64,000 nucleotides of DNA from Fimenecus sp052298855 (lineage in GTDB: Bacteria; Bacillota; Clostridia; Oscillospirales; Acutalibacteraceae). The translations under genes and the position numbers were made by a program. Shown in pieces: positions 7,801 through 16,737 of this stretch. The notes beneath the pieces were generated by a model, which did not search any database, was not told the origin of the DNA, and worked only from the letters and a program-made list of their open reading frames with translations. Numbering within the stretch: position 1 is the stretch's first letter; each line of letters begins with the position of its first letter. The stretch lies in contig DAVZXP010000002.1 in the NCBI GenBank assembly GCA_052298855.1, forward strand, positions 62,001-126,000. The letters run 5' to 3'.

Positions 7801-10626
7801 ACGGTAAATATTAAAAATATCACGGTGGGCGAATCAGGCGTTAAAGCGATCACGCTCAACGGCGAGGATATAACGGGACAGACTGAATTCACCGTAAATG
7901 AAAACGGTGCTTATACCGTTGTGATAACAGCGAATAACGGTCTTTCCAATACGCAGACGCTTAATGTAAATAACATTGATAAGTCTGCACCCGTTGTAAA
8001 CTCAATTTCTCTTGAACACAAGGTGAAAGGCGGAATTGCAAGACTTCTCAACGCCTTGACCTTCGGCAAATTCTTTAATGAGCAGGTTGAAATTACAATT
8101 TCAAGTGAGGACATCGGAGTTGCCGGAATTGACAGGGTAGAGTACAGACTTCTCGATGAAAACGGCGAGCCGATAAGCGATAAATGGAGCGTATATTCCG
8201 AAAACGGCAAGCCTGTTGTTGACCCGAATTTCAAGGGCTATGTTCAGGCAAGAGCTTTTGATAAAGCGGGCAATGTTTCCGATTATTACCGTTCTGACGG
8301 CTTCGTGATTGATGCCGATATTCCGTCTGAGGTTACCGTTTCCGCCACCTTTAAGGACGAAACATATACCGATGGCAAGTGGGTATCGGACAGCGTTGAA
8401 ATTACGCTTGAGTCATCTGCTTATTCGGGAATTTACGAATACCTTTACAGAGTTGACGGCGGAAAATGGATTTCCTCAAAAGACGGAAAGATTACAGCTT
8501 CGGAGCAGGGGGTTCATACCTACGAGTTTAAGGCTGTTTCTAACTCTGACCTTGAAAGTAAAATCACCTCATTCACAGTGAAAATAGACAGACAAGTGCC
8601 GATAATCCGTGTTGATTTTAAGGGAACATTCGGCAGATGGACCAGCGACGAGGTAGTATTTGACCTCTCAACCCTTGAAGATTCGCTTTCGGGTATTACA
8701 TATTATTACACCGACGGAAACAGTGAATGGACGGAGATTACCACGGGCGAGGTTATATCGCTTCGTGAAAATACAAATGCAAATTATTCCTTTAAGGCTG
8801 TAAACGGTGCTGGAACTCAAAGTCCTCCGTCAGATGCGTATTATGTTATGATTGATACCGTAACACCTGAAATAGAACTCGTTAAGGGTGAAATAACCTC
8901 TCCGAATTCTCCGTTTACTGTAAGTGTAAATGCTACTACGGGAGCTTCCGGTATTAAGAAGATAACTGTAAACGGCGCTGATATTACAGACGAAAAAGCA
9001 TTTACCGTAACTAAAAACGGTACATACAGAGTAATGGTTTTCGCTCAAAACGGACTTTTCAGCGAAAAGGAAATTACAATTACAGATTTTGACAGTTCAA
9101 CTCCTAAAATTGAGAGCGTAAGTGTTAAACAGCAGGACGGAAATTCTGTTGTAAGACCGATAAGCTCAACCGAGTTTGCGGTATTTATGAACAACACCGC
9201 AGAAATAACGGTCAATGCCTCGGATGCTGAAACGGGCATTGCAAGCATCAGCTACAGACTTGTAAATTCCGACGGTACTGTCAAGAGCGATTGGACAGCT
9301 TATGACGAAAACGCAAAGCCTGTAATCGACACGGCGTTTAAGGGCACAGTCGAGGTAAAGGCTACCGATAACGCAGGAAACGTCAGCGAGATTTACAAAT
9401 CAAGCACCTTTACCGTTGATACCGTAAATCCCGAAAAGGTTGTTGCAACCGCTACTTCGGGCGGAGAGACTTATGACGGCGGTTATACAAATAAACCTGT
9501 TAAAATCAGCCTTTCTTCAAATGCGTTCTCGGGAATTTATAACTATGAATACAGAATTGACAACGGCGAGTGGGCAATTCTCAAATCAAATACGGTAACA
9601 GCTATTGAGGGTGTTCACACTTATGAGTTTAAGGCTGTTTCTTATTCGGGACTTGAAAGCGAAACAACTTCGCTTACAGTAAAGATTGATACTGCAAAAC
9701 CGATACTTTCCGTTGCGGTAAGCGGTAAGCTTAATCCCACCGTGAACAAAAATGTTACCTTTATGCTCGGTGCGACAAATTCCGATTCGGGCGTAACTTA
9801 TTACTACAACGACGGTACGGGCTTTAAGGCACTTGACGGCAATATTCTTACCGTTGAGCTTACAAGCGCAAAAACATACACCTTTAAGGCTGTGAACGGT
9901 GCAGGAAACGAAAGCGATATTTCCGACGAGTACGTTATAACAGTTGACAAAACCGATCTTATAAACACCATTGAAAAAGCTAATTCGCTCGATATGGCAG
10001 ACGTTACCGACATTACCTCGGCTGACCTCACAAAAGCCATTACAAGCGGTAATACGGTGCTTGAAAACAGCGGTGCTACCGTAACGGAGATTTTCGATGC
10101 GATATTAGAGCTTGAAAATGCGATGGATAAGCTTGAATACAACAAGCTCCTTGTCAATGATAACGCTTCGCTTCTTGTTGACAGAAACACCAACACTCAA
10201 TATACCTATATGGTAGGCTTGAATCCCACAGCGAATACCGTTTTAGATGTTGAAGCACAGTTCCGTAACAGAAATGTTCAGATTGAAATAACAAAGGACG
10301 GCAAAAAGCTTTCAGGCTTCGACAGAGTCGGAACAGGCTGTATTGTAAAATGTATATCCGCAATAGATCCGAGCGTTGTTTATGAGGTTGCAACGGTTAT
10401 CCTCTATGGCGATGTAAACGGCGACGGTCTTGTTAACGAAACGGATATGAAATTGGTTTTTGATGATGCCTTTTACGGTACGGAAAATATCAAACCCGAC
10501 AGCATTTATTACATTGCCTCAGATGTTTCAAAAGACGGCGTGCTTGATATGTTTGACTACTTCTATCTTGACGGTATCGCTTCGGGTAACAGAGAATTTG
10601 ACCAAACTCAAACGCTCTATAAATAA
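4861..10626 (+). CDS. Giant secreted multi-Ig-domain protein with C-terminal dockerin
   Basis: A 1921-residue exported protein. Residues 1-32 form a signal peptide (KK, hydrophobic stretch, then SVFAIG). Then come several Big_2-type Ig domains with repeated WSSADPTIAVVD / WSSADPSIASVD motifs, and Big_3-like domains (EGVTELDLSGLTV and similar). Next are two copies of a longer Ig-like module ending GVHTYEFKAVS...TVKID. A helical FIVAR-like stretch near residue 1700 leads to a C-terminal dockerin. The dockerin has two calcium loops, DVNGDGLVNETD (1851-1862) and DVSKDGVLDMFD (1888-1899), 37 residues apart. There is no catalytic domain and no LPXTG. Dockerins bind cohesins, so it may be displayed on a scaffoldin or on other cell-surface cohesin proteins as an adhesin or spacer; this is inference. 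The ribosome site GGAGG lies ahead of the ATG at 4861. Confidence 0.85.
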   Translation: MVKKTVNKVQSVFLSALLIILTLVPGMSVFAIGESITITDENGNKITDKVEVKEYHTVQLGYKLSDNIPEGSTVVWESNLPLLADVDETGKVTGYDYSKAAIIQLWLDEQVRPLPLIGESLAKSIEKAIKDSGMDPETMNTDMLVGIVRAIAGDKIADSLKNYLDNMNVEVTATVYNAEGKKLCKDKVNVLVTQNLLGSVAPTGVHITNRKKVPLKVAVGATVQLYGAVSPVRLKQGVKWSIDNGISLGASKVATVSDTGLVTFIGTGKATVKVQPSSALYAAFSDKITFEVVDPADLPVKSFDIVGVENVYEGKTLQLAITNVDPAGAYTGDIVWSSADPTIAVVDNNGLVMGLDGGTVSKKVDITATIGEASTTVNVTVIRSGVTGSLSGIEISGDTVIPNDSPSQYTSTLMPSRLNNNKSVVREWGLLDTATNKTVWATANTPAEISTATLDSNGLLNPKSSGVITLVAKATFNGSSVETSIDVIAGKAITDFQITGKSSVTENSTIQLSIANILPEDHDEALLSTVKWSSADPSIASVDENGVVKGLDAGGYGPGFSAKTMIYATISGVTKAFEVTVRGALINYVTSARIEGNDYVIKDFPVQYKSHFTPKRLDITKVLWGLPTDEGNAPWSASNTLNSSGNMENAVASVSSDGLVTGKTAGETTLHLFGRRNFTSHNEATKKITVVEVEPKSITVTAPTKTEYVEGETKLDLANLKVELTYDRADLEKYYGEDLATVSDDQLRVEVTDYTVGEINQKILDDEQYIVVSVVRAGKTYRGVFSITLKSKELTDIEITNPQYKYIEGVTELDLSGLTVKANYANAESEFVTDYTVDTSAFNPKLFNEEQQITVTYTHAGRSASKTFPVIVYGIPVLSVTNGDYDGNWTAKNVSFHFDSTNKLNGIKYYFKTEKNPNWTPLSSDYFVVNTNGDDVYYFKAVNSEGVESEISQGYRVKFDNVKPKFTLEQSVTALTNQSYTVNIKNITVGESGVKAITLNGEDITGQTEFTVNENGAYTVVITANNGLSNTQTLNVNNIDKSAPVVNSISLEHKVKGGIARLLNALTFGKFFNEQVEITISSEDIGVAGIDRVEYRLLDENGEPISDKWSVYSENGKPVVDPNFKGYVQARAFDKAGNVSDYYRSDGFVIDADIPSEVTVSATFKDETYTDGKWVSDSVEITLESSAYSGIYEYLYRVDGGKWISSKDGKITASEQGVHTYEFKAVSNSDLESKITSFTVKIDRQVPIIRVDFKGTFGRWTSDEVVFDLSTLEDSLSGITYYYTDGNSEWTEITTGEVISLRENTNANYSFKAVNGAGTQSPPSDAYYVMIDTVTPEIELVKGEITSPNSPFTVSVNATTGASGIKKITVNGADITDEKAFTVTKNGTYRVMVFAQNGLFSEKEITITDFDSSTPKIESVSVKQQDGNSVVRPISSTEFAVFMNNTAEITVNASDAETGIASISYRLVNSDGTVKSDWTAYDENAKPVIDTAFKGTVEVKATDNAGNVSEIYKSSTFTVDTVNPEKVVATATSGGETYDGGYTNKPVKISLSSNAFSGIYNYEYRIDNGEWAILKSNTVTAIEGVHTYEFKAVSYSGLESETTSLTVKIDTAKPILSVAVSGKLNPTVNKNVTFMLGATNSDSGVTYYYNDGTGFKALDGNILTVELTSAKTYTFKAVNGAGNESDISDEYVITVDKTDLINTIEKANSLDMADVTDITSADLTKAITSGNTVLENSGATVTEIFDAILELENAMDKLEYNKLLVNDNASLLVDRNTNTQYTYMVGLNPTANTVLDVEAQFRNRNVQIEITKDGKKLSGFDRVGTGCIVKCISAIDPSVVYEVATVILYGDVNGDGLVNETDMKLVFDDAFYGTENIKPDSIYYIASDVSKDGVLDMFDYFYLDGIASGNREFDQTQTLYK

Positions 10627-10639
10627 TTCTATAAACAAT

Positions 10640-10675
10640 AAAAGCTCTGTTTGATTTTCAAACAGAGCTTTTTGC
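10640..10675. terminator. Bidirectional terminator between dockerin gene and ligA
   Basis: AAAGCTCTGTTTG, a short loop, and CAAACAGAGCTTTTT form a long GC-rich hairpin with T-runs on both strands. It serves the two convergent genes. Confidence 0.85.
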
Positions 10676-10693
10676 TGTATATTATGCTTTGAT

Positions 10694-12682
10694 TTACGCT
10701 TTGATCATAGCGGAGAATTCGCTCTCCGAGATTATCTTGACTCCGAGGTCTTGTGCCTTTTGAAGCTTGCTTCCTGCCGATTCTCCCGCTAAAACAAAAT
10801 CGGTCTTTTTAGAAACTGATGACGATGTCTTTCCGCCGTAGGTTTCAATAATTTCAGAAGCTTGTGTTCTTGTGAACTGACTTAAAGTGCCTGTCAAAAC
10901 AAAGGTTTTACCCTCAAATCTGTTGTCAATTACCTTCTTTTCACTTCTCATATTCAAGCCTGCCGACTTCAAATCGTTTATAAGTTCAATCGCCTGCGGG
11001 TGCGAGAAGAAATCAACAACCGATTCTGCCATAATTTCGCCGTAGCCGTCGATTGAAAGAATATCGTCCTTGCTTGCCGAAATGATGCCGTCTATATCCT
11101 GAAAACGGTCGGCGAGGAGCTTAGCCGCCTTTTGACCGATATGACGAATACCGAGTGCAAAAATAAGCTTTCCTAAATCATTTTTCTTTGATTTTTCAAC
11201 CGCTTTTTTAAGATTGTCGGCACTTTTCTTTCCGAGACGTTCAAATTCCGCAACCCTGTCAAAATCAAGCTTGTAAATATCTGCGGCGGTTTTGAGCATA
11301 CCCTCGTTTACAAGCAATTCAAGGTTAGCGTCGCCGAGTCCCTCAATATCCATTGCGTCCCTTGAGCAGAAGTGAATTAACATTCTCAAAAGCTGAGCAG
11401 GGCAGTCGGGATTATTACAGCGAATTGCCGCTTCGCCTGCTTCTCTTGTAACTTTTTCTCCGCACGACGGGCAAACGTCGGGCATTTTATAAGGCTCGGA
11501 GCTCTCTGCGTGCTTGCTGACCTCCAAAACCTCGGGGATAATATCGCCTGCTTTTCTGATAATCACCGTGTCGCCTATGCGTATGCCCTTTTCCTTGATG
11601 AAATCCTCATTGTGAAGCGTTGCACGGCTTACGGTTGAGCCTGCAACCAAAACGGGCTCAAAAACCGCAGTAGGAGTTAAAACGCCCGTTCTGCCGACAT
11701 TTATTTCAATATCTATAAGCTTCGTTTGCTTTTCCTCGGGCGGATACTTCCATGCAAGTGCCCACTTGGGACATTTTGCGGTACTGCCTAATTTTTCCCT
11801 CTGGTCGAAACGGTTTACTTTTATAACTGCGCCGTCAATATCAAAGGGGAGAGTGCCTCTGATTGAGCCGATTCTGTCAAGCTCCTTTATAACGTCGTCG
11901 ATATTGTCAAATTCATTGTAAAACGGAATTGTCTTAAAGCCGAGACTCTTAATATAATCAAGTGACTGCTTGTGGGTTTGCAGGTCTTTTCCGTCAATCT
12001 GCTGAATGTTAAAGACGAAAATATCAAGTCCTCTCTGCGAGGTTATTTTCGGGTCCTTTTGACGTAGGCTTCCTGCGGCGGCATTTCTCGGATTCTTAAA
12101 CGGCTTTTCCTCGTTTAACTCCTGCTTTTTGACGATTTCAAAGAACTTTTCTTTGGGCATATAAACTTCGCCACGCACTTCGATAAACGGAAGCTTTTCC
12201 TTTAGCGACAGCGGAATTGAACGGACTGTTTTAAGGTTCGCCGTAATATCCTCGCCTGTAACTCCGTCGCCTCGTGTAGAGCCTCTTGAAATAACACCGT
12301 TTGAGTATTCGAGCGATACCGAAAGTCCGTCGATTTTAGGTTCGACAACATAAGTTGCGTCGGGGCATACCTCTTTAACTTTTCTGTCAAAATCGAGCAC
12401 TTCGCTTTTATCGAAAGCGTCCTGTAAGCTCTCCATTTTTACAATATGCGTAACGCTTGAGAACATATTTTTATCTGCCGTACCGCCTACTCTGTGAGTA
12501 GGCGAATCCGCCGTCAAAAGCTCGGGATATTCTTCTTCGATGGACTTCAGCTCACGCATAAGCATATCGTACTCATAGTCCTCAATATCGTTCTCGTTTT
12601 CTATATAATATCTGTATATATGATGGTTAAGCTCTTTTCTTAACTGTTCGGCTCTTGCCTTTTTAACTTCGTAATCGTTCAT
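10694..12682 (-). CDS. ligA: NAD-dependent DNA ligase LigA
   Basis: A 662-residue protein of normal length for LigA, which seals nicks in replication and repair using NAD+. The domains run in order: Ia (YRYYIENE...), adenylation domain with nucleophile Lys116 in EPKIDG, OB fold (NVGRTGVLTPTA), and a zinc finger C404-C407-C422-C427. Helix-hairpin-helix repeats follow, with a C-terminal BRCT domain near 585-660 (FVLTGTL, YGGKTSSSVSKKT). The start has GGAGG a few bases upstream. It is transcribed alone and convergent with the dockerin gene. Nothing is missing or unusual. Confidence 0.97.
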   Translation of the reverse strand: MNDYEVKKARAEQLRKELNHHIYRYYIENENDIEDYEYDMLMRELKSIEEEYPELLTADSPTHRVGGTADKNMFSSVTHIVKMESLQDAFDKSEVLDFDRKVKEVCPDATYVVEPKIDGLSVSLEYSNGVISRGSTRGDGVTGEDITANLKTVRSIPLSLKEKLPFIEVRGEVYMPKEKFFEIVKKQELNEEKPFKNPRNAAAGSLRQKDPKITSQRGLDIFVFNIQQIDGKDLQTHKQSLDYIKSLGFKTIPFYNEFDNIDDVIKELDRIGSIRGTLPFDIDGAVIKVNRFDQREKLGSTAKCPKWALAWKYPPEEKQTKLIDIEINVGRTGVLTPTAVFEPVLVAGSTVSRATLHNEDFIKEKGIRIGDTVIIRKAGDIIPEVLEVSKHAESSEPYKMPDVCPSCGEKVTREAGEAAIRCNNPDCPAQLLRMLIHFCSRDAMDIEGLGDANLELLVNEGMLKTAADIYKLDFDRVAEFERLGKKSADNLKKAVEKSKKNDLGKLIFALGIRHIGQKAAKLLADRFQDIDGIISASKDDILSIDGYGEIMAESVVDFFSHPQAIELINDLKSAGLNMRSEKKVIDNRFEGKTFVLTGTLSQFTRTQASEIIETYGGKTSSSVSKKTDFVLAGESAGSKLQKAQDLGVKIISESEFSAMIKA

Positions 12683-12705
12683 AGTCTGCCTCCGTTCTTT
12701 TATAT

Positions 12706-12735
12706 ATTATACACCATATTAAGTCATTTTTACAA
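12706..12735 (-). promoter_or_regulatory. Promoter of ligA
   Basis: On the reverse strand TTGTAA (12735-12730), an 18-base spacer and TATAAT (12711-12706) lie 23 bases before the start codon. Confidence 0.55.
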
Positions 12736-12778
12736 CGGCGAATATCATACAATTTAGCATAAAACTCGGAGGTGTGAT

Positions 12779-13933
12779 ATGAAAAAGATAACAGGCTTAA
12801 TTTTAACGGTTGTTTTGATGCTTTCCGTGATAAGCGTCAATGTATATGCAAAAGAACTTCCCGATATGAAAGTCGAGATAAACGCAAAATCTGCTGTCTT
12901 AATGGAAGCGTCAACGGGTGAAATACTAATGAGCAAAAATGCTCACGAAAAGGTATATCCCGCATCTGTCACAAAGATAATGTCCCTGCTTCTTGTGACT
13001 GAGGCGATAGACCAAGGGAAAATTGCATTAACCGATACTGTCACGGCATCGGCGGAGGCGTCCAAAATGGGCGGCTCGCAAATATGGTTAAAGCAGGGTG
13101 AACAGATGACGGTTGACGATTTGCTGAAAGCTACGGCAATCGCAAGTGCCAATGATGCGTGCTTTGCACTCGGAGAATATGTCGCAGGAAGTGACACGGC
13201 ATTTGTAAAAATGATGAATGACAAGGCAAAGGAACTCGGAATGAACGATACGGTTTTTGAAAACTGTTCGGGACTTGATGATACCGTTCAAAATCATATA
13301 ACAAGTGCTTATGACGTTGCTGTTATGTCACGAGAACTTTTAAAGCACGAGAGAATACGCAACTATACAACTGTTTGGATGGACACTTTAAGAGGCGGAG
13401 AAACCCAGCTTGTCAACACAAATAAGCTCATAAGATTTTACAAGGGCGCAACGGGGCTAAAAACGGGCACAACCTCAAAGGCGGGTTGTTGTGTCAGTGC
13501 TACGGCAGAGCGTGACGGCTTGTCGCTTATAGCGGTTGTTATGGGAAGTGACTCGAGCAACGACAGGTTTTCGGGTGCAAGGGCAATGCTTGATTGGGGC
13601 TTTGCGAATTATTCACTTGCGGAGCTTTCGGTTGACCCTGCATTGATAACAAATGTTAATATAATCGGAGGAGAGCAGGATAAAATATCGCCCATAGTTT
13701 CAGAAAAGAAATTCGCCGTAATAGAAAAGGGCAAGGAGGATAAAATAACCTTTGTTCCCGACCTTGCAATAGACGTCGAAGCACCGATTGAAAAAAACCA
13801 AGTTCTCGGAACGGTCAGGTTTATGCTTGAGGATAAAGAGATAGGGAAAATCAATCTTTGCTCGCCCGAAGCGGTTAAAAAACTGACTTTCTCTGATTAT
13901 CTTGTACGATTTCTTACGTCGCTTTGTCGATAA
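12779..13933 (+). CDS. D-alanyl-D-alanine carboxypeptidase (PBP5/DacF type)
   Basis: A 384-residue exported serine peptidase of family S11. It has a signal peptide (1-24, cleavage near VYA-KE), the SxxK motif S63-V-T-K66, an SxN motif in SANDACF and the KTGTT motif. A C-terminal beta-rich region and an amphipathic tail (FSDYLVRFLTSLCR) would sit on the membrane. The family trims the terminal D-Ala from peptidoglycan pentapeptides, controlling cross-linking at the outer membrane face. CGGAGGTG lies 6 bases before the ATG. It is divergent from ligA, and a promoter-bearing gap separates it from pgi. In spore formers DacF is sporulation-specific, but sequence alone does not show that here. Confidence 0.93.
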   Translation: MKKITGLILTVVLMLSVISVNVYAKELPDMKVEINAKSAVLMEASTGEILMSKNAHEKVYPASVTKIMSLLLVTEAIDQGKIALTDTVTASAEASKMGGSQIWLKQGEQMTVDDLLKATAIASANDACFALGEYVAGSDTAFVKMMNDKAKELGMNDTVFENCSGLDDTVQNHITSAYDVAVMSRELLKHERIRNYTTVWMDTLRGGETQLVNTNKLIRFYKGATGLKTGTTSKAGCCVSATAERDGLSLIAVVMGSDSSNDRFSGARAMLDWGFANYSLAELSVDPALITNVNIIGGEQDKISPIVSEKKFAVIEKGKEDKITFVPDLAIDVEAPIEKNQVLGTVRFMLEDKEIGKINLCSPEAVKKLTFSDYLVRFLTSLCR

Positions 13934-13976
13934 TTTAACAAAGCCTAATTATTTTTGAAAAATTAACAAATTGTTG

Positions 13977-14005
13977 TTGAAATAATATCGGATATAGAGT
14001 AAAAT
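13977..14005 (+). promoter_or_regulatory. Promoter of pgi
   Basis: TTGAAA (13977-13982), a 17-base spacer and TAAAAT (14000-14005), about 58 bases before the pgi ATG at 14063. Confidence 0.5.
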
Positions 14006-14062
14006 ATAGACATAAAACAGTTATATAACTCGGATGAGTTGTCGAAGGAGAAAATTTCAGCA

Positions 14063-15403
14063 ATGTCAGTTAAATTGAATACCAAGTATCTTAAAGGTTT
14101 TGTTTCGGAGGATGATTTTTCAGATATCGCAGGCGAAATCGCAAAGGCAGGCAAAACCCTTAATGACCGAAGCGGAGAGGGCAGCGATTTTTTAGGTTGG
14201 GTTGACCTTCCCGTTGACTATGACAAGGAGGAGTTTGCAAGGATTAAAAAGGCGGCGGAGAAAATTCGTTCCGACTCTGAAATTCTTGTTGTTATAGGAA
14301 TTGGAGGCAGTTATCTCGGCGCAAGAGCCGCTATTGAATTTTGTAAATCACAGAATTATAACGCTACCGTTAAAAGCGGACCGCAGATTTTCTTCAGCGG
14401 CAACAGCATAAGCTCATCTGCTCTTTATGAGCTTTGTGAGCTTTGTAAGGAAAAAGATTTTTCGGTTAATGTAATTTCTAAATCAGGCACAACCACAGAG
14501 CCTGCCGTTTCCTTTAGAATTTTCAAGAAAATGCTTGAGGAAAAGTACGGTAAGGAAGAAGCTGCCAAGAGAATTTACGTTACAACAGATAAGGCAAAGG
14601 GAACTCTCAAGGAGGTTTCCGATAAGGAAGGCTATGAAACCTTCGTTGTTCCGGATGATGTAGGAGGCAGATATTCTGTCCTCACAGCTGTCGGCTTGCT
14701 TCCGATTGCTGCTGCGGGTTGCGACATTGACGCTATGATGAAAGGCGCAGCAGACGCAAGAGAGCAGTATACCGATCCCGACATTGAAAAGAACGATTGC
14801 TACAAGTACGCAGCAGCTCGTAATATCCTTTACAGAAAGGGTAAAGCCGTTGAAATGATGGTTTCCTACGAGCCTGATTATACAATGATGAACGAGTGGT
14901 TTAAGCAGCTTTTCGGCGAGTCAGAGGGCAAGGACGGTAAGGGACTTTTCCCGTCATCCGCAATCTTCTCGACCGACCTTCATTCAATGGGACAGTACAT
15001 TCAGCAGGGCGAAAGACTTCTCTTTGAAACCGCTGTTGTATTTGATAAACCGAAGCACGTTATTAACATTGAAGCAGATGCTGAAAATGCAGACGGACTT
15101 AATTTCCTTGCAGGAAAGACAATGGACTTTGTCAATGAAAAGGCATTTCAGGGTACGGTTCTTGCTCATTGTGACGGCGGAGTTCCGAACATTATTCTTG
15201 AGCTCCCCGAAATGAATGAGTATGAATTCGGTTATCTTGTTTATTTCCTTGAAAAGGCGTGCGCTGTTTCGGGCTATACCCTCGGTGTAAATCCGTTCAA
15301 TCAGCCCGGTGTTGAGAGCTATAAGAAAAATATGTTTGCTCTTTTGGGCAAGCCCGGCTATGAGGCACAGAAAGGCGAGCTTGAAAAGAGACTCGCAGAA
15401 TAA
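14063..15403 (+). CDS. pgi: Glucose-6-phosphate isomerase
   Basis: A 446-residue cytoplasmic enzyme interconverting glucose-6-phosphate and fructose-6-phosphate, the second step of glycolysis. It shows the SIS-type sugar-phosphate binding stretches of bacterial PGI: VIGIGGSYLGARAA near 80, SKSGTTTEPA near 145, and the late LFPSSAIFSTDLHSMGQY block. The length matches short Firmicutes PGIs. The start at 14063 follows AAGGAG with a slightly long 12-base gap; an upstream in-frame TTG at 14039 has no ribosome site. The P-loop protein gene follows 49 bp downstream with no obvious terminator, so the two may be co-transcribed. Confidence 0.96.
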   Translation: MSVKLNTKYLKGFVSEDDFSDIAGEIAKAGKTLNDRSGEGSDFLGWVDLPVDYDKEEFARIKKAAEKIRSDSEILVVIGIGGSYLGARAAIEFCKSQNYNATVKSGPQIFFSGNSISSSALYELCELCKEKDFSVNVISKSGTTTEPAVSFRIFKKMLEEKYGKEEAAKRIYVTTDKAKGTLKEVSDKEGYETFVVPDDVGGRYSVLTAVGLLPIAAAGCDIDAMMKGAADAREQYTDPDIEKNDCYKYAAARNILYRKGKAVEMMVSYEPDYTMMNEWFKQLFGESEGKDGKGLFPSSAIFSTDLHSMGQYIQQGERLLFETAVVFDKPKHVINIEADAENADGLNFLAGKTMDFVNEKAFQGTVLAHCDGGVPNIILELPEMNEYEFGYLVYFLEKACAVSGYTLGVNPFNQPGVESYKKNMFALLGKPGYEAQKGELEKRLAE

Positions 15404-15452
15404 GGAAATTACCGCACAAGCGGTCATAAATAAATATACAGGAGGAGATAAT

Positions 15453-15872
15453 ATGGTATCTCTTATAATCGGTCACAAGGGTTCCGGCAAAACAAAGATT
15501 TTGGTTGATAACGTCAACGAAGCGGTTGAGAAATCAAACGGCAACGTTATCTGCGTTGAAAAGGAAACAAAACTTACATACGACGTAAGTCACCGTGCAA
15601 GACTTGTTTCTACCGACAGCTATTCTGTCAGCGGATTTGACGCTTTCTACGGATTTTTGAGCGGACTTTGTGCAGGCGACCACGATATAACAGACGTTCT
15701 CGTTGACGCTACCTTCAGAATCGGCGGCAGAGATTATGAGGCTCTTGCGGATTTCCTCAAGAAGGTTGACGAGCTTGCAAAAATCACAGACACACACTTC
15801 ACATTCACAATTTCAACAGACCTCGAGAATCTTCCCGAGAGAATGTTTGAGTATTGCAAAAAGATTAACTGA
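15453..15872 (+). CDS. Small P-loop (ATP-binding) protein of unknown function
   Basis: A 139-residue cytoplasmic protein starting MVSLIIGHKGSGKTK, in which GHKGSGKT (7-14) is a Walker A motif. A later LVDATFR stretch could supply the Walker B aspartate. The rest resembles no family I can name. The start is set by a strong GGAGGAG six bases upstream. It lies 49 bp after pgi in the same direction and is followed by a weak hairpin (about 15891-15916). Similar small P-loop proteins occur in Clostridia as conserved hypotheticals; a nucleotide-dependent role is inferred from the P-loop only. Confidence 0.8.
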   Translation: MVSLIIGHKGSGKTKILVDNVNEAVEKSNGNVICVEKETKLTYDVSHRARLVSTDSYSVSGFDAFYGFLSGLCAGDHDITDVLVDATFRIGGRDYEALADFLKKVDELAKITDTHFTFTISTDLENLPERMFEYCKKIN

Positions 15873-15957
15873 GCTTGATTTTTGATTGCATTGCCGCTGT
15901 GATTTCACGGCGGCAGTTTGCTTGTAAAAAGATATTTAGGGAAAATAAATTTAACGG

Positions 15958-15986
15958 TTGACAAATGCCCGTAATATGTATATAAT
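15958..15986 (+). promoter_or_regulatory. Consensus promoter of yceD-rpmF
   Basis: A perfect TTGACA (15958-15963), a 17-base spacer and a perfect TATAAT (15981-15986). This is a full sigma-A consensus, as expected for a highly expressed ribosomal protein operon. Confidence 0.9.
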
Positions 15987-16013
15987 ATTTGTGCTACTTT
16001 GACGAGGTGTAGT

Positions 16014-16487
16014 ATGTTTATTGAGCTTGAAACGATTTTTAATATTGAAGGTGCTTCAAAGGATTTTTCCTATGAATTTACACCCGATGACTGCGACATT
16101 ATCCGTTCGGTTAATGTTGACGGCTGCGTTAAAAACCGTGCAGGCATTGTCTCGTTAGAGGGAAATGCAAGGTTTACAATCGAAGCTTCCTGCGACCGCT
16201 GTGCCGCAGACGTTAAGCGTGAAACCGTTTTGCCGTTTGAGCATACATTGGTTTCCAAGCTTAATGATGATGAAAATTGTGAGCTTTATCTTGTGGAGGA
16301 TATGCATTTCAATCTTGATGAGCTTATCAGAGAGGACATACTTTTATCCTTGCCGACCAAAATATTGTGCCGTGAGGATTGTAAGGGACTTTGCCCTTAT
16401 TGCGGTACAAATCTGAACGAGGGAAAATGTGATTGCAAAAAGCCGATTGACCCAAGGCTTGAAGCGTTGAAAAAATTCCTCGAGTAA
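16014..16487 (+). CDS. yceD: YceD/DUF177 family protein (rRNA accumulation)
   Basis: A 157-residue protein of the YceD/DUF177 family, which lies upstream of rpmF in most bacteria and is linked to 23S rRNA accumulation and ribosome assembly. Visible features are the central SCDRCAADV motif and a C-terminal cysteine cluster (C-RED-C-KGLCPYCG, then C-DC), typical of Gram-positive members and probably zinc-binding. The GAGGTG ribosome site fixes the start at 16014, 28 bases after the -10 element. It is followed 34 bp later by rpmF in the conserved order. Confidence 0.93.
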   Translation: MFIELETIFNIEGASKDFSYEFTPDDCDIIRSVNVDGCVKNRAGIVSLEGNARFTIEASCDRCAADVKRETVLPFEHTLVSKLNDDENCELYLVEDMHFNLDELIREDILLSLPTKILCREDCKGLCPYCGTNLNEGKCDCKKPIDPRLEALKKFLE

Positions 16488-16521
16488 ACAAGTATATTAA
16501 GGACATAAAGGAGATATTAAA

Positions 16522-16707
16522 ATGGCAGTACCGAAGAGAAGAGTTTCAAAAGCAAGAAGAGATAAGAGACGTTCAAGCGTTTGGAAGATGAGCGCTCCCG
16601 AGCTTCAGAAGTGCCCTAACTGCGGTGAGTACAAGAGAGCTCACAGAGTTTGTGCAGTATGCGGCCATTATAACGGCAGACAGGTTGTTGTTAAAGAAGA
16701 GGCTTAA
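16522..16707 (+). CDS. rpmF: 50S ribosomal protein L32
   Basis: A 61-residue ribosomal protein bL32. The basic start MAVPKRRVSKARRDKRR and a four-cysteine zinc ribbon (CPNCG and CAVCG) are diagnostic. It is the zinc-binding version of L32. AAGGAG stands ahead of the ATG. It is co-transcribed with yceD and ends at the terminator 16738-16768. Confidence 0.98.
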   Translation: MAVPKRRVSKARRDKRRSSVWKMSAPELQKCPNCGEYKRAHRVCAVCGHYNGRQVVVKEEA

Positions 16708-16737
16708 CGCATCTTTGTTTTACAAGGTTGAACAGAA

